Counted from the first letter of the stretch, positions 7,632 to 16,438 are shown. The stretch: 37,704 bases of DNA from an uncultured Saprospiraceae bacterium (GCA_937951685.1 CALFBG010000205.1:1-37704), one strand, 5' to 3'. A program made the numbers and translations. Notes: generated from the sequence alone by a model not told the origin.

Positions 7632-8657
7632 ATGAAAAATGTGCAACAATGGCTTCTCCCTTTCGCAAAACCCTTCTCGCTAAATCATTTTATTCACTTG
7701 AGTGGTCAGCGTTTATTGTTACCTTTTTATCATAGTATTCAAGACAAAGCCCCGCTCCCACACCTCGAAAACCTTTATCCACTTCGAACCAAAAAGCAGT
7801 TTGAAGCAGATCTGGATTATCTTTTGGAACATTACGAAGCCATCAGTCTCTCAGAATTGGTTGCTTGTATCGACGAGGATAAGGAAATTCGAAAAAACAG
7901 TTTTTTTCTTTCCTTTGACGATGGTTTACGGGCTTGCTACGAACTCATCGCCCCCATTTTAAAACGCAAAGGAATACCCGCTTGCTTTTTTTTAAATTCC
8001 GCTTTTGTAGATAATCAAAAATTATTCTATCGCTATAAAGTAAGTCTTCTTCTTGATCAGATTAATCGCAAACCACCGAGTAAGAGTTTGACTAAGAAGC
8101 TAGAAACAATTTTGCAAAAAAGTGAGCTAGAAGGTTGGACAATGCGCGAACAAATCCTTTCCATCGACTATCAGCAAAAAGACCTTACCGACGAATTAGC
8201 ACAATTACTAAAAGTAGATTTTAAAAAATTCCTAGCGCAAGAACAGCCCTATCTCACAACTCCTCAAATCCGAGCAATGGAAAAAGATGGTTTTCAGTTT
8301 GGTGCACATAGTATTGATCATCCTTTGTACGAAGACCTCAGTCCTTTAGACCAAATTATACAAACGAAGGAAAGCCTACATTTTGTTGAAACACATTGCC
8401 GTCAACCGATTCGTAGTTTCGCATTTCCTTTTACTGACGATGGTGTTGCCGCTTCTTTTTTTGATAAAATGCACCAAGAACAAATTCTGGATATTTCTTT
8501 TGGAACGGCAGGTTTAAAAAAAGATAGTTGTCCTTTTCACTTTCAACGCTTACCAATGGAAGTTGGCGCTTACAGTGCCGCAGAGATTTTGAAGAGTACG
8601 TATGCCTATTATTTAGCAAAAGCACCATTCGGGAAAAACTTAGTACTCCGATCATAA
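7632..8657 (+). CDS. Polysaccharide deacetylase family protein (NodB fold)
   Basis: 341 residues from ATG 7632; a TTG at 7611 is possible but less likely. NodB motif 1, SFDDG, is at residues 94-98 and the metal-binding motif HSIDHP is at 226-231. An N-terminal YH motif (FYHSI, about 32-36) is also family-typical. About 130 residues separate motifs 1 and 2, much more than in classical NodB, and the insert is helical and charged. No signal peptide or membrane segment is obvious, so it may act on a cytoplasmic or membrane-associated glycan intermediate and expose a free amine. It ends four bases from the convergent acyltransferase operon, which makes a shared glycan pathway possible but not proven. 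Confidence 0.85.
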   Translation: MKNVQQWLLPFAKPFSLNHFIHLSGQRLLLPFYHSIQDKAPLPHLENLYPLRTKKQFEADLDYLLEHYEAISLSELVACIDEDKEIRKNSFFLSFDDGLRACYELIAPILKRKGIPACFFLNSAFVDNQKLFYRYKVSLLLDQINRKPPSKSLTKKLETILQKSELEGWTMREQILSIDYQQKDLTDELAQLLKVDFKKFLAQEQPYLTTPQIRAMEKDGFQFGAHSIDHPLYEDLSPLDQIIQTKESLHFVETHCRQPIRSFAFPFTDDGVAASFFDKMHQEQILDISFGTAGLKKDSCPFHFQRLPMEVGAYSAAEILKSTYAYYLAKAPFGKNLVLRS

Positions 8658-8661
8658 ATGA

Positions 8662-9759
8662 TTAAGTAAAAACCCAATCCCCGTCGCCATCTTGTATCAC
8701 TGGCGTCTCTACCAAATACTTTTCTAAGCTTTTTGCAATGCCAAAGGTTTTTTCTATTTTCTTTTGATAATAAAATGGCGTTTTCACCTGCGCCAAGTGC
8801 TCACAAATTTCTTTTTGAAAACAAACAAAACTTTCTGCTTGCTGCTCGAGCAAAATGTCAAGGATACTATCAACGACGAGTGGCAATGCTGTTTTTTCAA
8901 AATAAACGTAAGGTAATTTCAACTGATGATCTCGATTGGTAAAAAATAATACGGCGACTAGTTCTTCTTCTTTCCAAAGCTTGTAGACCAAATTTTTAAA
9001 CACAGCGGCCACACTAGAAAAGTAATAGCGAGCGGCGACATCCTTAGCTTTATCCTGGGTGGATAACCACGGATAGGCTAAAATCCAATTGAGTGCTTCT
9101 CTATTACGACCGATCAATTCCTGCGTAGCGTGTGCCGTAATCCAATGGCCCGTTGCTTCATCAATTTTAGTGATGCTTTCTAGCCGTAGTGCAGATTGTT
9201 GGCGCGAACGACGCCACCAAGTTTTCTTTGCGCGGTACCAACTAGCATTGAGGAGCAAATCTACGCCACGTAAGAATCCCGTAAAAGGTGCAAGACTCGC
9301 TTTTTTCTGCGGCAATATTTTGTGAAATTTAAACGCTAAAAAACAACGTAAGCCGACCATTTTGCGAAAGCTAAAACCACCCATTTTTTCAAGAATCATC
9401 GTGGAATGCACCGGTAAATCATCAAATAACATCCGACCTTCCCACAGTTGTATTGCACGCAGCAAAAGCGGAAGTGCAATCCGTTTACCTTTTTCGGGGT
9501 GTCGCCACCAACAACTATTCCAAGCTACGGGGATTACTGACTCTTGTGCGAGTTGGTCTGGCAAACAGCCAACGTAACTAATCACTTCTCCAGTCTTATC
9601 AATTGCTACTAGTAAAGCAACCGCTTCGAGTTCTGCCTTTGGATTATGATATTGAGACAAGGCGCGCAAGGGCGTAATGGGTAGCGAAGGGCTATGCTGA
9701 AAAATGGAACTAGACAACAGCTCTTTTAACTCCTTAACCTTAAATTCGTGGATTTGCAT
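8662..9759 (-). CDS. GNAT-like acyltransferase, last gene of the carrier-protein operon
   Basis: 365 residues, no signal peptide. The N-terminal half looks like a GNAT fold: AVALLVAIDKTGEVISYVGCLPD forms strands 2-4, WWRHPEKGKRIALPLLLRAI (about residues 85-104) resembles the acyl-CoA pyrophosphate loop and helix, and MILEKMGGFSFRKMVGLRCFL closes the domain. A very basic, Trp-rich linker (YRAKKTWWRRSRQQ) follows. The C-terminal half (LWKEEELVAVLFFTNRDHQLKLPYVYF) may be a second, diverged GNAT-like unit. No family name can be given with certainty. It lies 36 bases downstream of the carrier protein gene and is probably co-transcribed with it, so it is a candidate acceptor-side transferase. Confidence 0.65.
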   Translation of the reverse strand: MQIHEFKVKELKELLSSSIFQHSPSLPITPLRALSQYHNPKAELEAVALLVAIDKTGEVISYVGCLPDQLAQESVIPVAWNSCWWRHPEKGKRIALPLLLRAIQLWEGRMLFDDLPVHSTMILEKMGGFSFRKMVGLRCFLAFKFHKILPQKKASLAPFTGFLRGVDLLLNASWYRAKKTWWRRSRQQSALRLESITKIDEATGHWITAHATQELIGRNREALNWILAYPWLSTQDKAKDVAARYYFSSVAAVFKNLVYKLWKEEELVAVLFFTNRDHQLKLPYVYFEKTALPLVVDSILDILLEQQAESFVCFQKEICEHLAQVKTPFYYQKKIEKTFGIAKSLEKYLVETPVIQDGDGDWVFT

Positions 9760-9795
9760 GGATTGAGGTATTCCTGAACGGTGAACTTACAACGC

Positions 9796-10035
9796 TTAGG
9801 ATAATTGATTTTGGATACCGATACAAATATCGCCTACCGTTTCGAAACCAATCATTGACATCAAATCAAACTTGATGTCAAAATGTTTTTCAATGGCATT
9901 GATAAGTATCGCATGACGCAACGAATCCCAGGCCTCAATATCATCTGGGCGAGTTGTCACGTCAATGATCAACTGCTCGTCCCCAAAGACTTCTCCAAAA
10001 ATCGTTTGTACTGTCGTAAGTATTTCTGTTGCCAT
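9796..10035 (-). CDS. Discrete acyl/peptidyl carrier protein
   Basis: 79 residues, a single four-helix carrier domain. The phosphopantetheine attachment site is Ser38 in the motif EAWDSLRHAIL, with the canonical DSL triad, and the second helix continues INAIEKHFDIKFDL. It is acidic, as expected. It should be modified by an Sfp/AcpS-type transferase encoded elsewhere. The AMP-dependent ligase two genes upstream probably loads it, and one of the flanking GNAT proteins could unload it. Fatty-acid ACPs usually sit in fab clusters, which are absent here, so this is likely a dedicated carrier such as DltC or a stand-alone PCP. Confidence 0.93.
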   Translation of the reverse strand: MATEILTTVQTIFGEVFGDEQLIIDVTTRPDDIEAWDSLRHAILINAIEKHFDIKFDLMSMIGFETVGDICIGIQNQLS

Positions 10036-10041
10036 AAGTAG

Positions 10042-10794
10042 TTATTGATATCCTAATAGCCAATATACATCAAAGTTTCCGTATACCTTGAATCCGATTT
10101 TTCGGTAAACCCCTTCCCCCATCTTCGTAGCTTGCAAAGTCGCCAAATCACAATCGTAGTTTTTAGCGTCCGCCAAAGCATGATAGGTCAATGCAGAAGA
10201 AATACCTTGATTTCGATAATCTTCTAAAGTAGAAACGGCATAAATTCCAACCGTATTATCTCTTACAAAGCTCAATAAGGTGGAAACGGCCTTACCCGCA
10301 ACTTTGGCTAAGTAAAAATGTGTTGCTTCAGAGTGTTCGTAAATCAGTTGAAACATATGCTCTTCGATCGTCCTACTTTTGAATAGCGTTTGATTAGCAA
10401 GTGCCACCCAAGTTTTTAAATCCGTAACCGTGCGTACCTCCTCAAGGGTTGCGCTATTAGTCGGCACCGTCGAGGACAAATCTGACAAACGCAGGCACAT
10501 TCCTCGCCACTCGGCAAGCTGTTTAAACCCAAATTTACCTAAGCGCGTATTGACTGCCAACAAATCATTCTTCCGCAAACGAATCCAGAAGGCAGGAATA
10601 ATCATTTGTTTAACCCCTTCAACAATCGTCGGTAAATCTGCGTTGAGCACATCCGAATCAAAAATCATCGTTGGCCAAGAAGAAGGGCGACAATCTACCC
10701 AATTGAAGTTTGGGCTCATTTGTAAAGTACAACTTCCGACGGTAGCAAATTCTTGGTAGAGCTGCGTCAGGTTTTTTTCATTTCTATCAATCAA
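10042..10794 (-). CDS. GNAT family N-acyltransferase
   Basis: 250 residues. A GNAT domain occupies roughly residues 115-250: the acyl-CoA/phosphopantetheine loop is EDYRNQGISSALTYHAL (R194-NQGIS), preceded by strand VGIYAVSTL and followed by the C-terminal YRKIGFKVYGNFDVYWL. The N-terminal 110 residues form a less conserved module that may be a second degenerate GNAT half. The start overlaps the end of the adenylation gene by eight bases, and the carrier protein gene follows after six bases, so translation of the three is probably coupled. Use of an acyl-carrier thioester rather than free acyl-CoA is inferred from this context. Confidence 0.85.
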   Translation of the reverse strand: MIDRNEKNLTQLYQEFATVGSCTLQMSPNFNWVDCRPSSWPTMIFDSDVLNADLPTIVEGVKQMIIPAFWIRLRKNDLLAVNTRLGKFGFKQLAEWRGMCLRLSDLSSTVPTNSATLEEVRTVTDLKTWVALANQTLFKSRTIEEHMFQLIYEHSEATHFYLAKVAGKAVSTLLSFVRDNTVGIYAVSTLEDYRNQGISSALTYHALADAKNYDCDLATLQATKMGEGVYRKIGFKVYGNFDVYWLLGYQ

Positions 10795-12301
10795 TTCCTT
10801 TTTTACGTGTAGTTTTTCTGAGAACGATTTTTCTCAATGCCTGTCGATCAACTTTTCCGCTGATATTTTGTGGCAAGACCGCTAACTGTGTGATACTCGC
10901 GGGTAATAGATACAATGGCAATTTTTCTTTTAAATGCGCTAAAATTACCGCACTCGTATAGTTTGTTTTTGCGCTGACCAAATGAATTTCAAAAATATCA
11001 TTTTCGTTTTTTAAGACGATAGCAACGACTTGATCTGTATTTATAAATTTTCTAGTTAGTGTTTCTAACTCCCCTAATTCTACTTTATATCCTTGTATTT
11101 TATATTGATAATCTTTCCGACCACAACTATAATAAATTCCGTCTTCATCTTGAAAAGCTAAATCGCCACTGCGGTAAAATCTTTTCACAACACCTTGAAT
11201 TTCCTTTTCAAAAAACACCTTTTGGTTCTTTTCTGGCAGTTTCCAGTATCCTTTCATCACATGATCTCCCGAAAAACACAATTCGCCAATTTCACCTTGC
11301 GTCACTACCTGCTGATTTTCATCAATCAAGATTGTCTGTGTATTTTTCCAAGGACGACCAAAAGCTAATACTTCTTGATAAGACTTGTATTGTTCCGGCT
11401 CCTTTTCCAATTCGTAAGATACACAAGCCATCGTAGTTTCGCAAGGGCCCGAGATATTAACAATCCGTGCATTAGGAATACAAGCTGCCCACGCCGTAGC
11501 CAAAGTTACATAAAAAGCTTCTCCACCCAAAATGGAATACCTCAATTCTGGAAGATTTATTTGGCTGAAATATGGTTTTAAAAGATTTAAGGTAGAAGGG
11601 ACCATGGCTGCAACACTAACCTTGTGTGCTTTCATTACCTTGATCGCCGAGAGGTATTTAATTTTTGTCTCCGGCACGGTACACACCGCTGCCCCAATAC
11701 ACCAAGCCGGCAAGTAAGAAAGCAAAGACATATCAAAAGTCAAATCAAACATTTGTAGAAAACGATCTGCTTCGTTGAGTTCGTACCCCAAGGCAAAAAA
11801 AGCATCTAAACTACAATTGAGATTGCGCAAAGTATAAGGTACTCCTTTGGGTGTACCGGTACTTCCTGAAGTAAACAGCATACAGATAATCTGCTCGGGA
11901 TCAGGTGTCTTAAAATCTAAAGATAATGCCGTTGGGGGTAATCCTGAAGTATGCAAAACCTTCCAAGTTGCCGCAGACTGCGTTGGTTTTATTTCGCTTG
12001 CCAAAACAAAAATACTATCAACCTGCTCCATTACAATGATATTCCGATCCAAAGGACTTTTAGTGCTCAAGGGCACAAATGCATAGCCTTCCATCCAAAC
12101 GGCGATAATGCTCGCGTAAGTTTGTAGATCATCTTGTGCTAAAATGCCAATAAATTGAGTGTTGGGGCGTTCCTTTTGGAGCAAGGCTCGTACCTTAGCG
12201 ACTTCTTCTCCTAACGAAGCGTAAGTATAAGCTTCATTTTTAAGATAGAATGCTATTTTTGTAGCACGTTGAAGAATGGACGTTTTTATTTTAGCAAGCA
12301 T
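10787..12301 (-). CDS. Free-standing amino-acid-type adenylation enzyme (AMP-dependent ligase, DltA-like)
   Basis: 504 residues from the ATG at 12301. It activates a carboxylic acid as acyl-AMP and transfers it to a carrier thiol. Core motifs are in order: A3 P-loop FTSGSTGTPKG (143-153), A4 FDMS with D190, A5 NISGPCETT (282-290), A7 YRSGD (376-380), A8 GRKDYQYKIQGY (394-405), A10 SGKVDR with Lys483. The A4 Asp that binds an amino-acid amine in NRPS and DltA enzymes is kept, and FDMSLLSYLPAW resembles the DltA FDLSVMDLYP stretch, so an amino acid substrate is likelier than a fatty acid. No condensation, carrier or thioesterase domain is attached. An ATG at 12352 is possible but lies at the promoter -7 box. 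It is first in the operon with GNAT, carrier and GNAT-like genes. Confidence 0.93.
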   Translation of the reverse strand: MLAKIKTSILQRATKIAFYLKNEAYTYASLGEEVAKVRALLQKERPNTQFIGILAQDDLQTYASIIAVWMEGYAFVPLSTKSPLDRNIIVMEQVDSIFVLASEIKPTQSAATWKVLHTSGLPPTALSLDFKTPDPEQIICMLFTSGSTGTPKGVPYTLRNLNCSLDAFFALGYELNEADRFLQMFDLTFDMSLLSYLPAWCIGAAVCTVPETKIKYLSAIKVMKAHKVSVAAMVPSTLNLLKPYFSQINLPELRYSILGGEAFYVTLATAWAACIPNARIVNISGPCETTMACVSYELEKEPEQYKSYQEVLAFGRPWKNTQTILIDENQQVVTQGEIGELCFSGDHVMKGYWKLPEKNQKVFFEKEIQGVVKRFYRSGDLAFQDEDGIYYSCGRKDYQYKIQGYKVELGELETLTRKFINTDQVVAIVLKNENDIFEIHLVSAKTNYTSAVILAHLKEKLPLYLLPASITQLAVLPQNISGKVDRQALRKIVLRKTTRKKGID

Positions 12302-12354
12302 GAAATGGCCTGTTGAAAAAATGATAATACTCAAAAAGCACAATCGCTTCAAGA

Positions 12355-12362
12355 CAAAGATA
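12355..12362 (-). promoter_or_regulatory. -7 box upstream of the adenylation operon
   Basis: TATCTTTG on the minus strand fits TAnnTTTG. It lies 53 bases before the ATG at 12301, and a transcript started from it would exclude the ATG at 12352. No convincing -33 partner with standard spacing was seen. Confidence 0.45.
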
Positions 12363-12389
12363 CGATAAGCAAAACAAAGGAACTATATT

Positions 12390-13349
12390 TTGAGCAATAA
12401 GGAAGCCTATATTACATTTTGTCAGTCGCAGCCCGCGTTGCCTATTTTTTCGCAACCGTGGTATTTGGACGCCGTTTGTGGCGCGGCGAATTGGGAGGTC
12501 ATTTTAATTAAACGTGGGAGTCAGATTGTAGCGAGTTGGCCTTATTATGTCAAACAAAAAGCTTTTTTCACCTACATTACTTTGCCTTATCTGACGAAAA
12601 CAATGGGACCTTATTTGATTCCCACTTTTCGACACCTCAAGCAAGAACATAAAATCTTTGCGGAGTTGATCGCTCAATTGCCGAAGGTAGACTTTTTCAA
12701 TCAGGATTTCCACGCAAGTATTACCAATTGGTTGCCTTTCAAGTGGGCAGGTTTTCAGCAAACGACAAACTATAGTTACGTAATTGATGAGCTTCAAAAT
12801 TTGGATCAAGTTTTTGCCAGATTTTCTACGGACTACCGCAATAATAAAATTAAGAAAGCACAACAACAGGTTAAAGTAGTAACGGATAGAAGCTTACGAG
12901 AACTGTACGACGTGAGTAAAATGAGCTTTGATCGACAAGATTTAAGCTATTTACTTTCTTTTGATTTTTTACAACAATTAGATGAAGCCTTGGTTAAGCA
13001 CAAGGCAAGAAAAATGTTTTTTGCGGTAGACGCAAATGGTCGTATTCACGCAGCTTTATATTTAATTTGGGACCAACACACAAGTTACTATTTGATTGCC
13101 GGAGATGATCCTGCCTTGCGACAGAGTGGCGCTAGTATTTTATTGGTTTGGGAAGCGATTCAGTTTAGCAGTCGTACTTTGGGCTTAGCGCATTTTGATT
13201 TTTTGGGAAGCATGATTCCTGCCATTGAGCGAGTTCGTCGACAGTTTGGTGCGCAGCAAAGAGCCTTTTTTAATTTGCAGAAATACTACTCGCCTAGCTT
13301 CAGATTGCTAGAAAGTGTAAAAGCTTTTTTTAGTAAAAGTTATTATTGA
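12390..13349 (+). CDS. FemAB/CelD-like GNAT acyltransferase
   Basis: 319 residues. The fold matches the BcsL/CelD/FemAB-like GNAT group (acetyltransf_6): an N-terminal half with PIFSQPWYLDAV and YYVKQKAFFTYITLPYLT, and a C-terminal half with KMFFAVDANGRIHAALYLIWDQHTSYYLIAGDDPALRQSGAS and LGLAHFDFLGSMIPAIERVRRQFGAQ, where the last segment is the family signature. Members transfer aminoacyl or acyl groups to cell-wall or surface-glycan amines. The start is TTG at 12390; no in-frame ATG exists until well inside the fold, and AAAGGA at 12376-12381 is well placed. It is divergent from the adenylation operon with an 88-base spacer, a layout that suggests joint control. Confidence 0.83.
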   Translation: MSNKEAYITFCQSQPALPIFSQPWYLDAVCGAANWEVILIKRGSQIVASWPYYVKQKAFFTYITLPYLTKTMGPYLIPTFRHLKQEHKIFAELIAQLPKVDFFNQDFHASITNWLPFKWAGFQQTTNYSYVIDELQNLDQVFARFSTDYRNNKIKKAQQQVKVVTDRSLRELYDVSKMSFDRQDLSYLLSFDFLQQLDEALVKHKARKMFFAVDANGRIHAALYLIWDQHTSYYLIAGDDPALRQSGASILLVWEAIQFSSRTLGLAHFDFLGSMIPAIERVRRQFGAQQRAFFNLQKYYSPSFRLLESVKAFFSKSYY

Positions 13350-13355
13350 AGTTTT

Positions 13356-15191
13356 TTAAAAAAGACTTACGTAACCAAAGTGAATCTTGGCCGCTCGAAA
13401 ATCGAAAGGATTCCCTTGTTGCTTGCCGAGTGCGTAACTCAATCCAAAAACACCAACTTTTGTTTCGAAAGTAATGCCCACGCCGAGCCCTAAAGCTTGG
13501 TCAAAATTGCGGCGATCCGGAGTGATATTTTCTAAATAAGCATAGTCACCAAAAAGATAGAAATAAGAATTTTGACCAATGATAAACCGGTATTCTAAGG
13601 TACTCACTACATAATTCGTACTGAAAATAGATTCTTCGTCAAACCCACGCAGCAAACGATTGCCCCCCAAGCGGAATTGTTCGTTTTGATAAATAGGATT
13701 TTCAGAAATGATAAAGCCAGCTCGCAACGATGTCTTCACTACGCCCCGCCGGCCTAAGGGAAAATAATGCGCAACTTGCCCCGTGAGTTTGTACTGAAAC
13801 GTACGTAATTCCAGACTATCGTAGAGACTTTCGTTGATTTCAACAATCGTCGCATTCTTCTTGATATTTTTAATGCCCGCCGCACCGCGCAGAAAAAGAT
13901 GCCAACCTTTCCGCGGATTAAAACGATAATCTAATTTTTGTAAATTATACTCTAAACCAAAACTAGAATTCCGCACATCCAAAGTCCTTGGTAAAAAACC
14001 TGCCCGAATCCGCGTTTCCTCTATTTGCAAAAGCGAAGAAGAAGTATTATTCCAAAATGCTTTGACGTAATTCCCTCCCTCAAAAATGTATTGAAACCCC
14101 AAATCCGTTTCAACATCCAAAAAAGTAGAATCTCTTTTGTACAAACTAAACTTTAAATCTAGCCCGAAAGGAAGATCCAAAACGTAAGGATACAATACCT
14201 GCAAATCCAATTCCTGCGTTCCCGGACTGAGCTGTTGAAATTCCGCGAATAACCGTTCCCCCAGACCAAATTGATTGTATAAATCCGCGTTAAAAGTTCC
14301 TGTAATCAACAACCGACGTTGCAGGGCGGGATTCGTCGGGTCACTATTGGTATTCGGCAAAACACCCAATAAAAAATCAAAGCGACTGGATTTCTTTCTC
14401 GTCAAAAACAAGTTAATCGTTGCTTTATCTCCTTTAAAGGTAACCGTTGCATCTTTCTTCTCTTGTAAGAAAGCGAGCTCCCGGATACGCGTCCGAATTT
14501 TTTTAATTTTGGCTTTGCTGTAGAGGGTTCCTTGCTTTAAGCCCAAATAATTTTCCAAATATTGATCTGAGATTTTCACATCTCCAATTAAGTTAATGCC
14601 ATCAATGACAATCAAGCGATTTTTCTCCATCTTGAGCGAAGCCATAATTTCATCTTCTCTAATCTCAATATCCTCCAAGGATACCGTGGCGAAGGGATAA
14701 CCATTGTTCTCCGCGTAAACCAATAATGCTTCTTGAATTTTCCGCAACTCAACGTAATGAAAAGGCTTCCGCTCGAATAAACGTTCTTTAAAACCAACTC
14801 GATCCAAAAAAGCTTCTTCTACGGCAGCACTTTTTAGCTTTGCCCATTTGTAAGCTGCCCCAACGTGTAATTGTGCCGCAAACACTTTCCCATTACGCGT
14901 CAAGCGATCCACCGACGCCGCCAAGTAAGATCGTGCCTGCAATTGCTGTAAAAGCTCGTTTAAGTTTTTTTTCAAACTTAAACTATCCGTAAAGCTTGTT
15001 TTGAAGTCAAATTCATTATCCTGTAGGAAAGTAGCGGATTCATCGAGAACTTCGATTTTCAACTCAAAATCCGTCGGTACCGTTTGCGCGTTAGTTTCTA
15101 CACAAAGTACGAACAAGAGGAAAAAATATTTCCAGATGGAAAGCTTCCAAAAAGCCGCAACCATTACCTGTCTTTGGCAATTCAAAGCCAT
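13356..15191 (-). CDS. BamA/TamA-family outer membrane protein
   Basis: 611 residues. The signal peptide (WKYFFLLFVLCVETNAQ) ends near residue 36; an internal ATG at 15164 would give a more compact one and is an alternative start. One clear POTRA-like segment (VIDGINLIGDVKISDQYLENYLGLKQGTLYS, about 193-275) precedes a 16-strand-like Omp85 barrel from about residue 285, ending ...AKIHFGYVSLF with the terminal Phe of the beta signal. GGNRLLRGFDEE is the conserved loop-6 stretch (VRGF/Y type). It probably inserts or secretes proteins across the outer membrane, but is shorter than BamA (fewer POTRAs), nearer to TamA-like paralogues. Convergent with the CelD-like gene, six bases apart. Confidence 0.85.
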   Translation of the reverse strand: MALNCQRQVMVAAFWKLSIWKYFFLLFVLCVETNAQTVPTDFELKIEVLDESATFLQDNEFDFKTSFTDSLSLKKNLNELLQQLQARSYLAASVDRLTRNGKVFAAQLHVGAAYKWAKLKSAAVEEAFLDRVGFKERLFERKPFHYVELRKIQEALLVYAENNGYPFATVSLEDIEIREDEIMASLKMEKNRLIVIDGINLIGDVKISDQYLENYLGLKQGTLYSKAKIKKIRTRIRELAFLQEKKDATVTFKGDKATINLFLTRKKSSRFDFLLGVLPNTNSDPTNPALQRRLLITGTFNADLYNQFGLGERLFAEFQQLSPGTQELDLQVLYPYVLDLPFGLDLKFSLYKRDSTFLDVETDLGFQYIFEGGNYVKAFWNNTSSSLLQIEETRIRAGFLPRTLDVRNSSFGLEYNLQKLDYRFNPRKGWHLFLRGAAGIKNIKKNATIVEINESLYDSLELRTFQYKLTGQVAHYFPLGRRGVVKTSLRAGFIISENPIYQNEQFRLGGNRLLRGFDEESIFSTNYVVSTLEYRFIIGQNSYFYLFGDYAYLENITPDRRNFDQALGLGVGITFETKVGVFGLSYALGKQQGNPFDFRAAKIHFGYVSLF

Positions 15192-15301
15192 ATTATTTAT
15201 TTATCTTTGACCGCTGTATGCGTAGAAAACGTAAAGATCAAAAAAATATTTAATTTAAAGGAAAATAATTCCATTACACCTCTTTCTTAAGCAACCATCG
15301 C

Positions 15302-16438
15302 ATGGCAGGCATTTATATCCATATCCCATTTTGTAAGCAAGCTTGCCATTATTGCAATTTTCACTTTTCTACCTCCCTAAAGTATCGCGCGGACGTCGTT
15401 ACGGCGATTGTAGAAGAAATTGCCCTGCGACACAATTACCTGAAAGATAAAAAAATCAGTTCAGTTTATTTTGGCGGTGGCACACCATCCTTATTAACAA
15501 TTGAGGAGTTACAAAGTATTTTCGAGCAACTTCAGCGTTACTTTCAAATTGCACCCGACGCAGAAATCACCCTCGAAGCAAATCCTGATGATTTAAGTTT
15601 GGCTACTTTAGCCGCCTTCAAAGCAACCCCCATCAATCGCTTGAGTATCGGGATTCAGTCTTTTACGGAAGAAGATTTACGTTTTATGAATCGAGCACAT
15701 TCGGCGCAAGAAGCACAAGTTTGCGTTGAATTAGCCCGACAAGCCGGATTTGACAAACTGAGCATTGATTTAATTTATGGCACCCCAACTTTAACAGATG
15801 CCCAATGGGAAAGTAATTTAGCAACTATTTTTGCACAACGAGTGCCACACATTTCCTGTTACTGTTTAACCGTGGAACCCAATACCGCCTTAGCCCATTT
15901 TGTAAAAACGGGAAAAGCAGCCCCCGTAGACGAAGAGAAATCAACTCGCCATTTTGAAATACTTCTACGAGCAATGGAAGCGCACGGATACGTACAATAC
16001 GAGATTTCCAATTTTGCCTTACCCGGTCATTACGCCAAGCACAATGCTAACTATTGGTTGAATGTTCCTTATTTGGGGCTAGGACCTTCCGCCCATTCGT
16101 TTGATGGAAATAGCCGACAATGGAACATTGCTAACAATGCGAAATACCTAAAAGCCATCAGCAAGCCCGAAGAAAACCAACTCTTCGAGCGGGAAGTTTT
16201 ACAAGCCGTTGATCGGTACAATGAATACATCTTGACGAGCCTTCGAACCATTTGGGGTTGTCAATTGGCAACGATTCAAGAGATTGACCTTAAATTTGGG
16301 GCATATTTTCTTGATAAAATAAAAAACTACTTGGATCAAGCCCTCGTTCTTGAAGAAGCTGCCACTTACCGGTTGAGTACATCCGGAAAATTACTAGCCG
16401 ATCGCATTGCCATGGAATTATTCTGGGAAGAAGCCTAA
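15302..16438 (+). CDS. hemW: Radical SAM heme chaperone HemW
   Basis: 378 residues, the usual length for HemW. The radical SAM cluster motif is C11-x3-C15-x2-C18 (CKQACHYC) followed by NFHF rather than the extra Cys of HemN, which points to HemW rather than coproporphyrinogen oxidase. YFGGGTPSLL (about 56-65) binds SAM and EANPDDL is the next conserved block. LSIGIQSF and HISCYCLTVEPNT are also typical, and the C-terminal HemN_C domain is complete. HemW binds heme and delivers it to respiratory enzymes. It is divergent from the BamA-like gene with about 110 bases between and has no obvious operon partner. Confidence 0.93.
   Translation: MAGIYIHIPFCKQACHYCNFHFSTSLKYRADVVTAIVEEIALRHNYLKDKKISSVYFGGGTPSLLTIEELQSIFEQLQRYFQIAPDAEITLEANPDDLSLATLAAFKATPINRLSIGIQSFTEEDLRFMNRAHSAQEAQVCVELARQAGFDKLSIDLIYGTPTLTDAQWESNLATIFAQRVPHISCYCLTVEPNTALAHFVKTGKAAPVDEEKSTRHFEILLRAMEAHGYVQYEISNFALPGHYAKHNANYWLNVPYLGLGPSAHSFDGNSRQWNIANNAKYLKAISKPEENQLFEREVLQAVDRYNEYILTSLRTIWGCQLATIQEIDLKFGAYFLDKIKNYLDQALVLEEAATYRLSTSGKLLADRIAMELFWEEA

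Noticed and set aside
10787..12301. Adenylation gene as part of a modular NRPS
   Set aside because: No condensation, epimerisation or thioesterase domain in or near the gene; the carrier is a separate single domain.
15302..16438. Coproporphyrinogen III dehydrogenase HemN
   Set aside because: The cluster motif CKQACHYC is followed by NFHF, without the extra Cys of HemN, and the length fits HemW.
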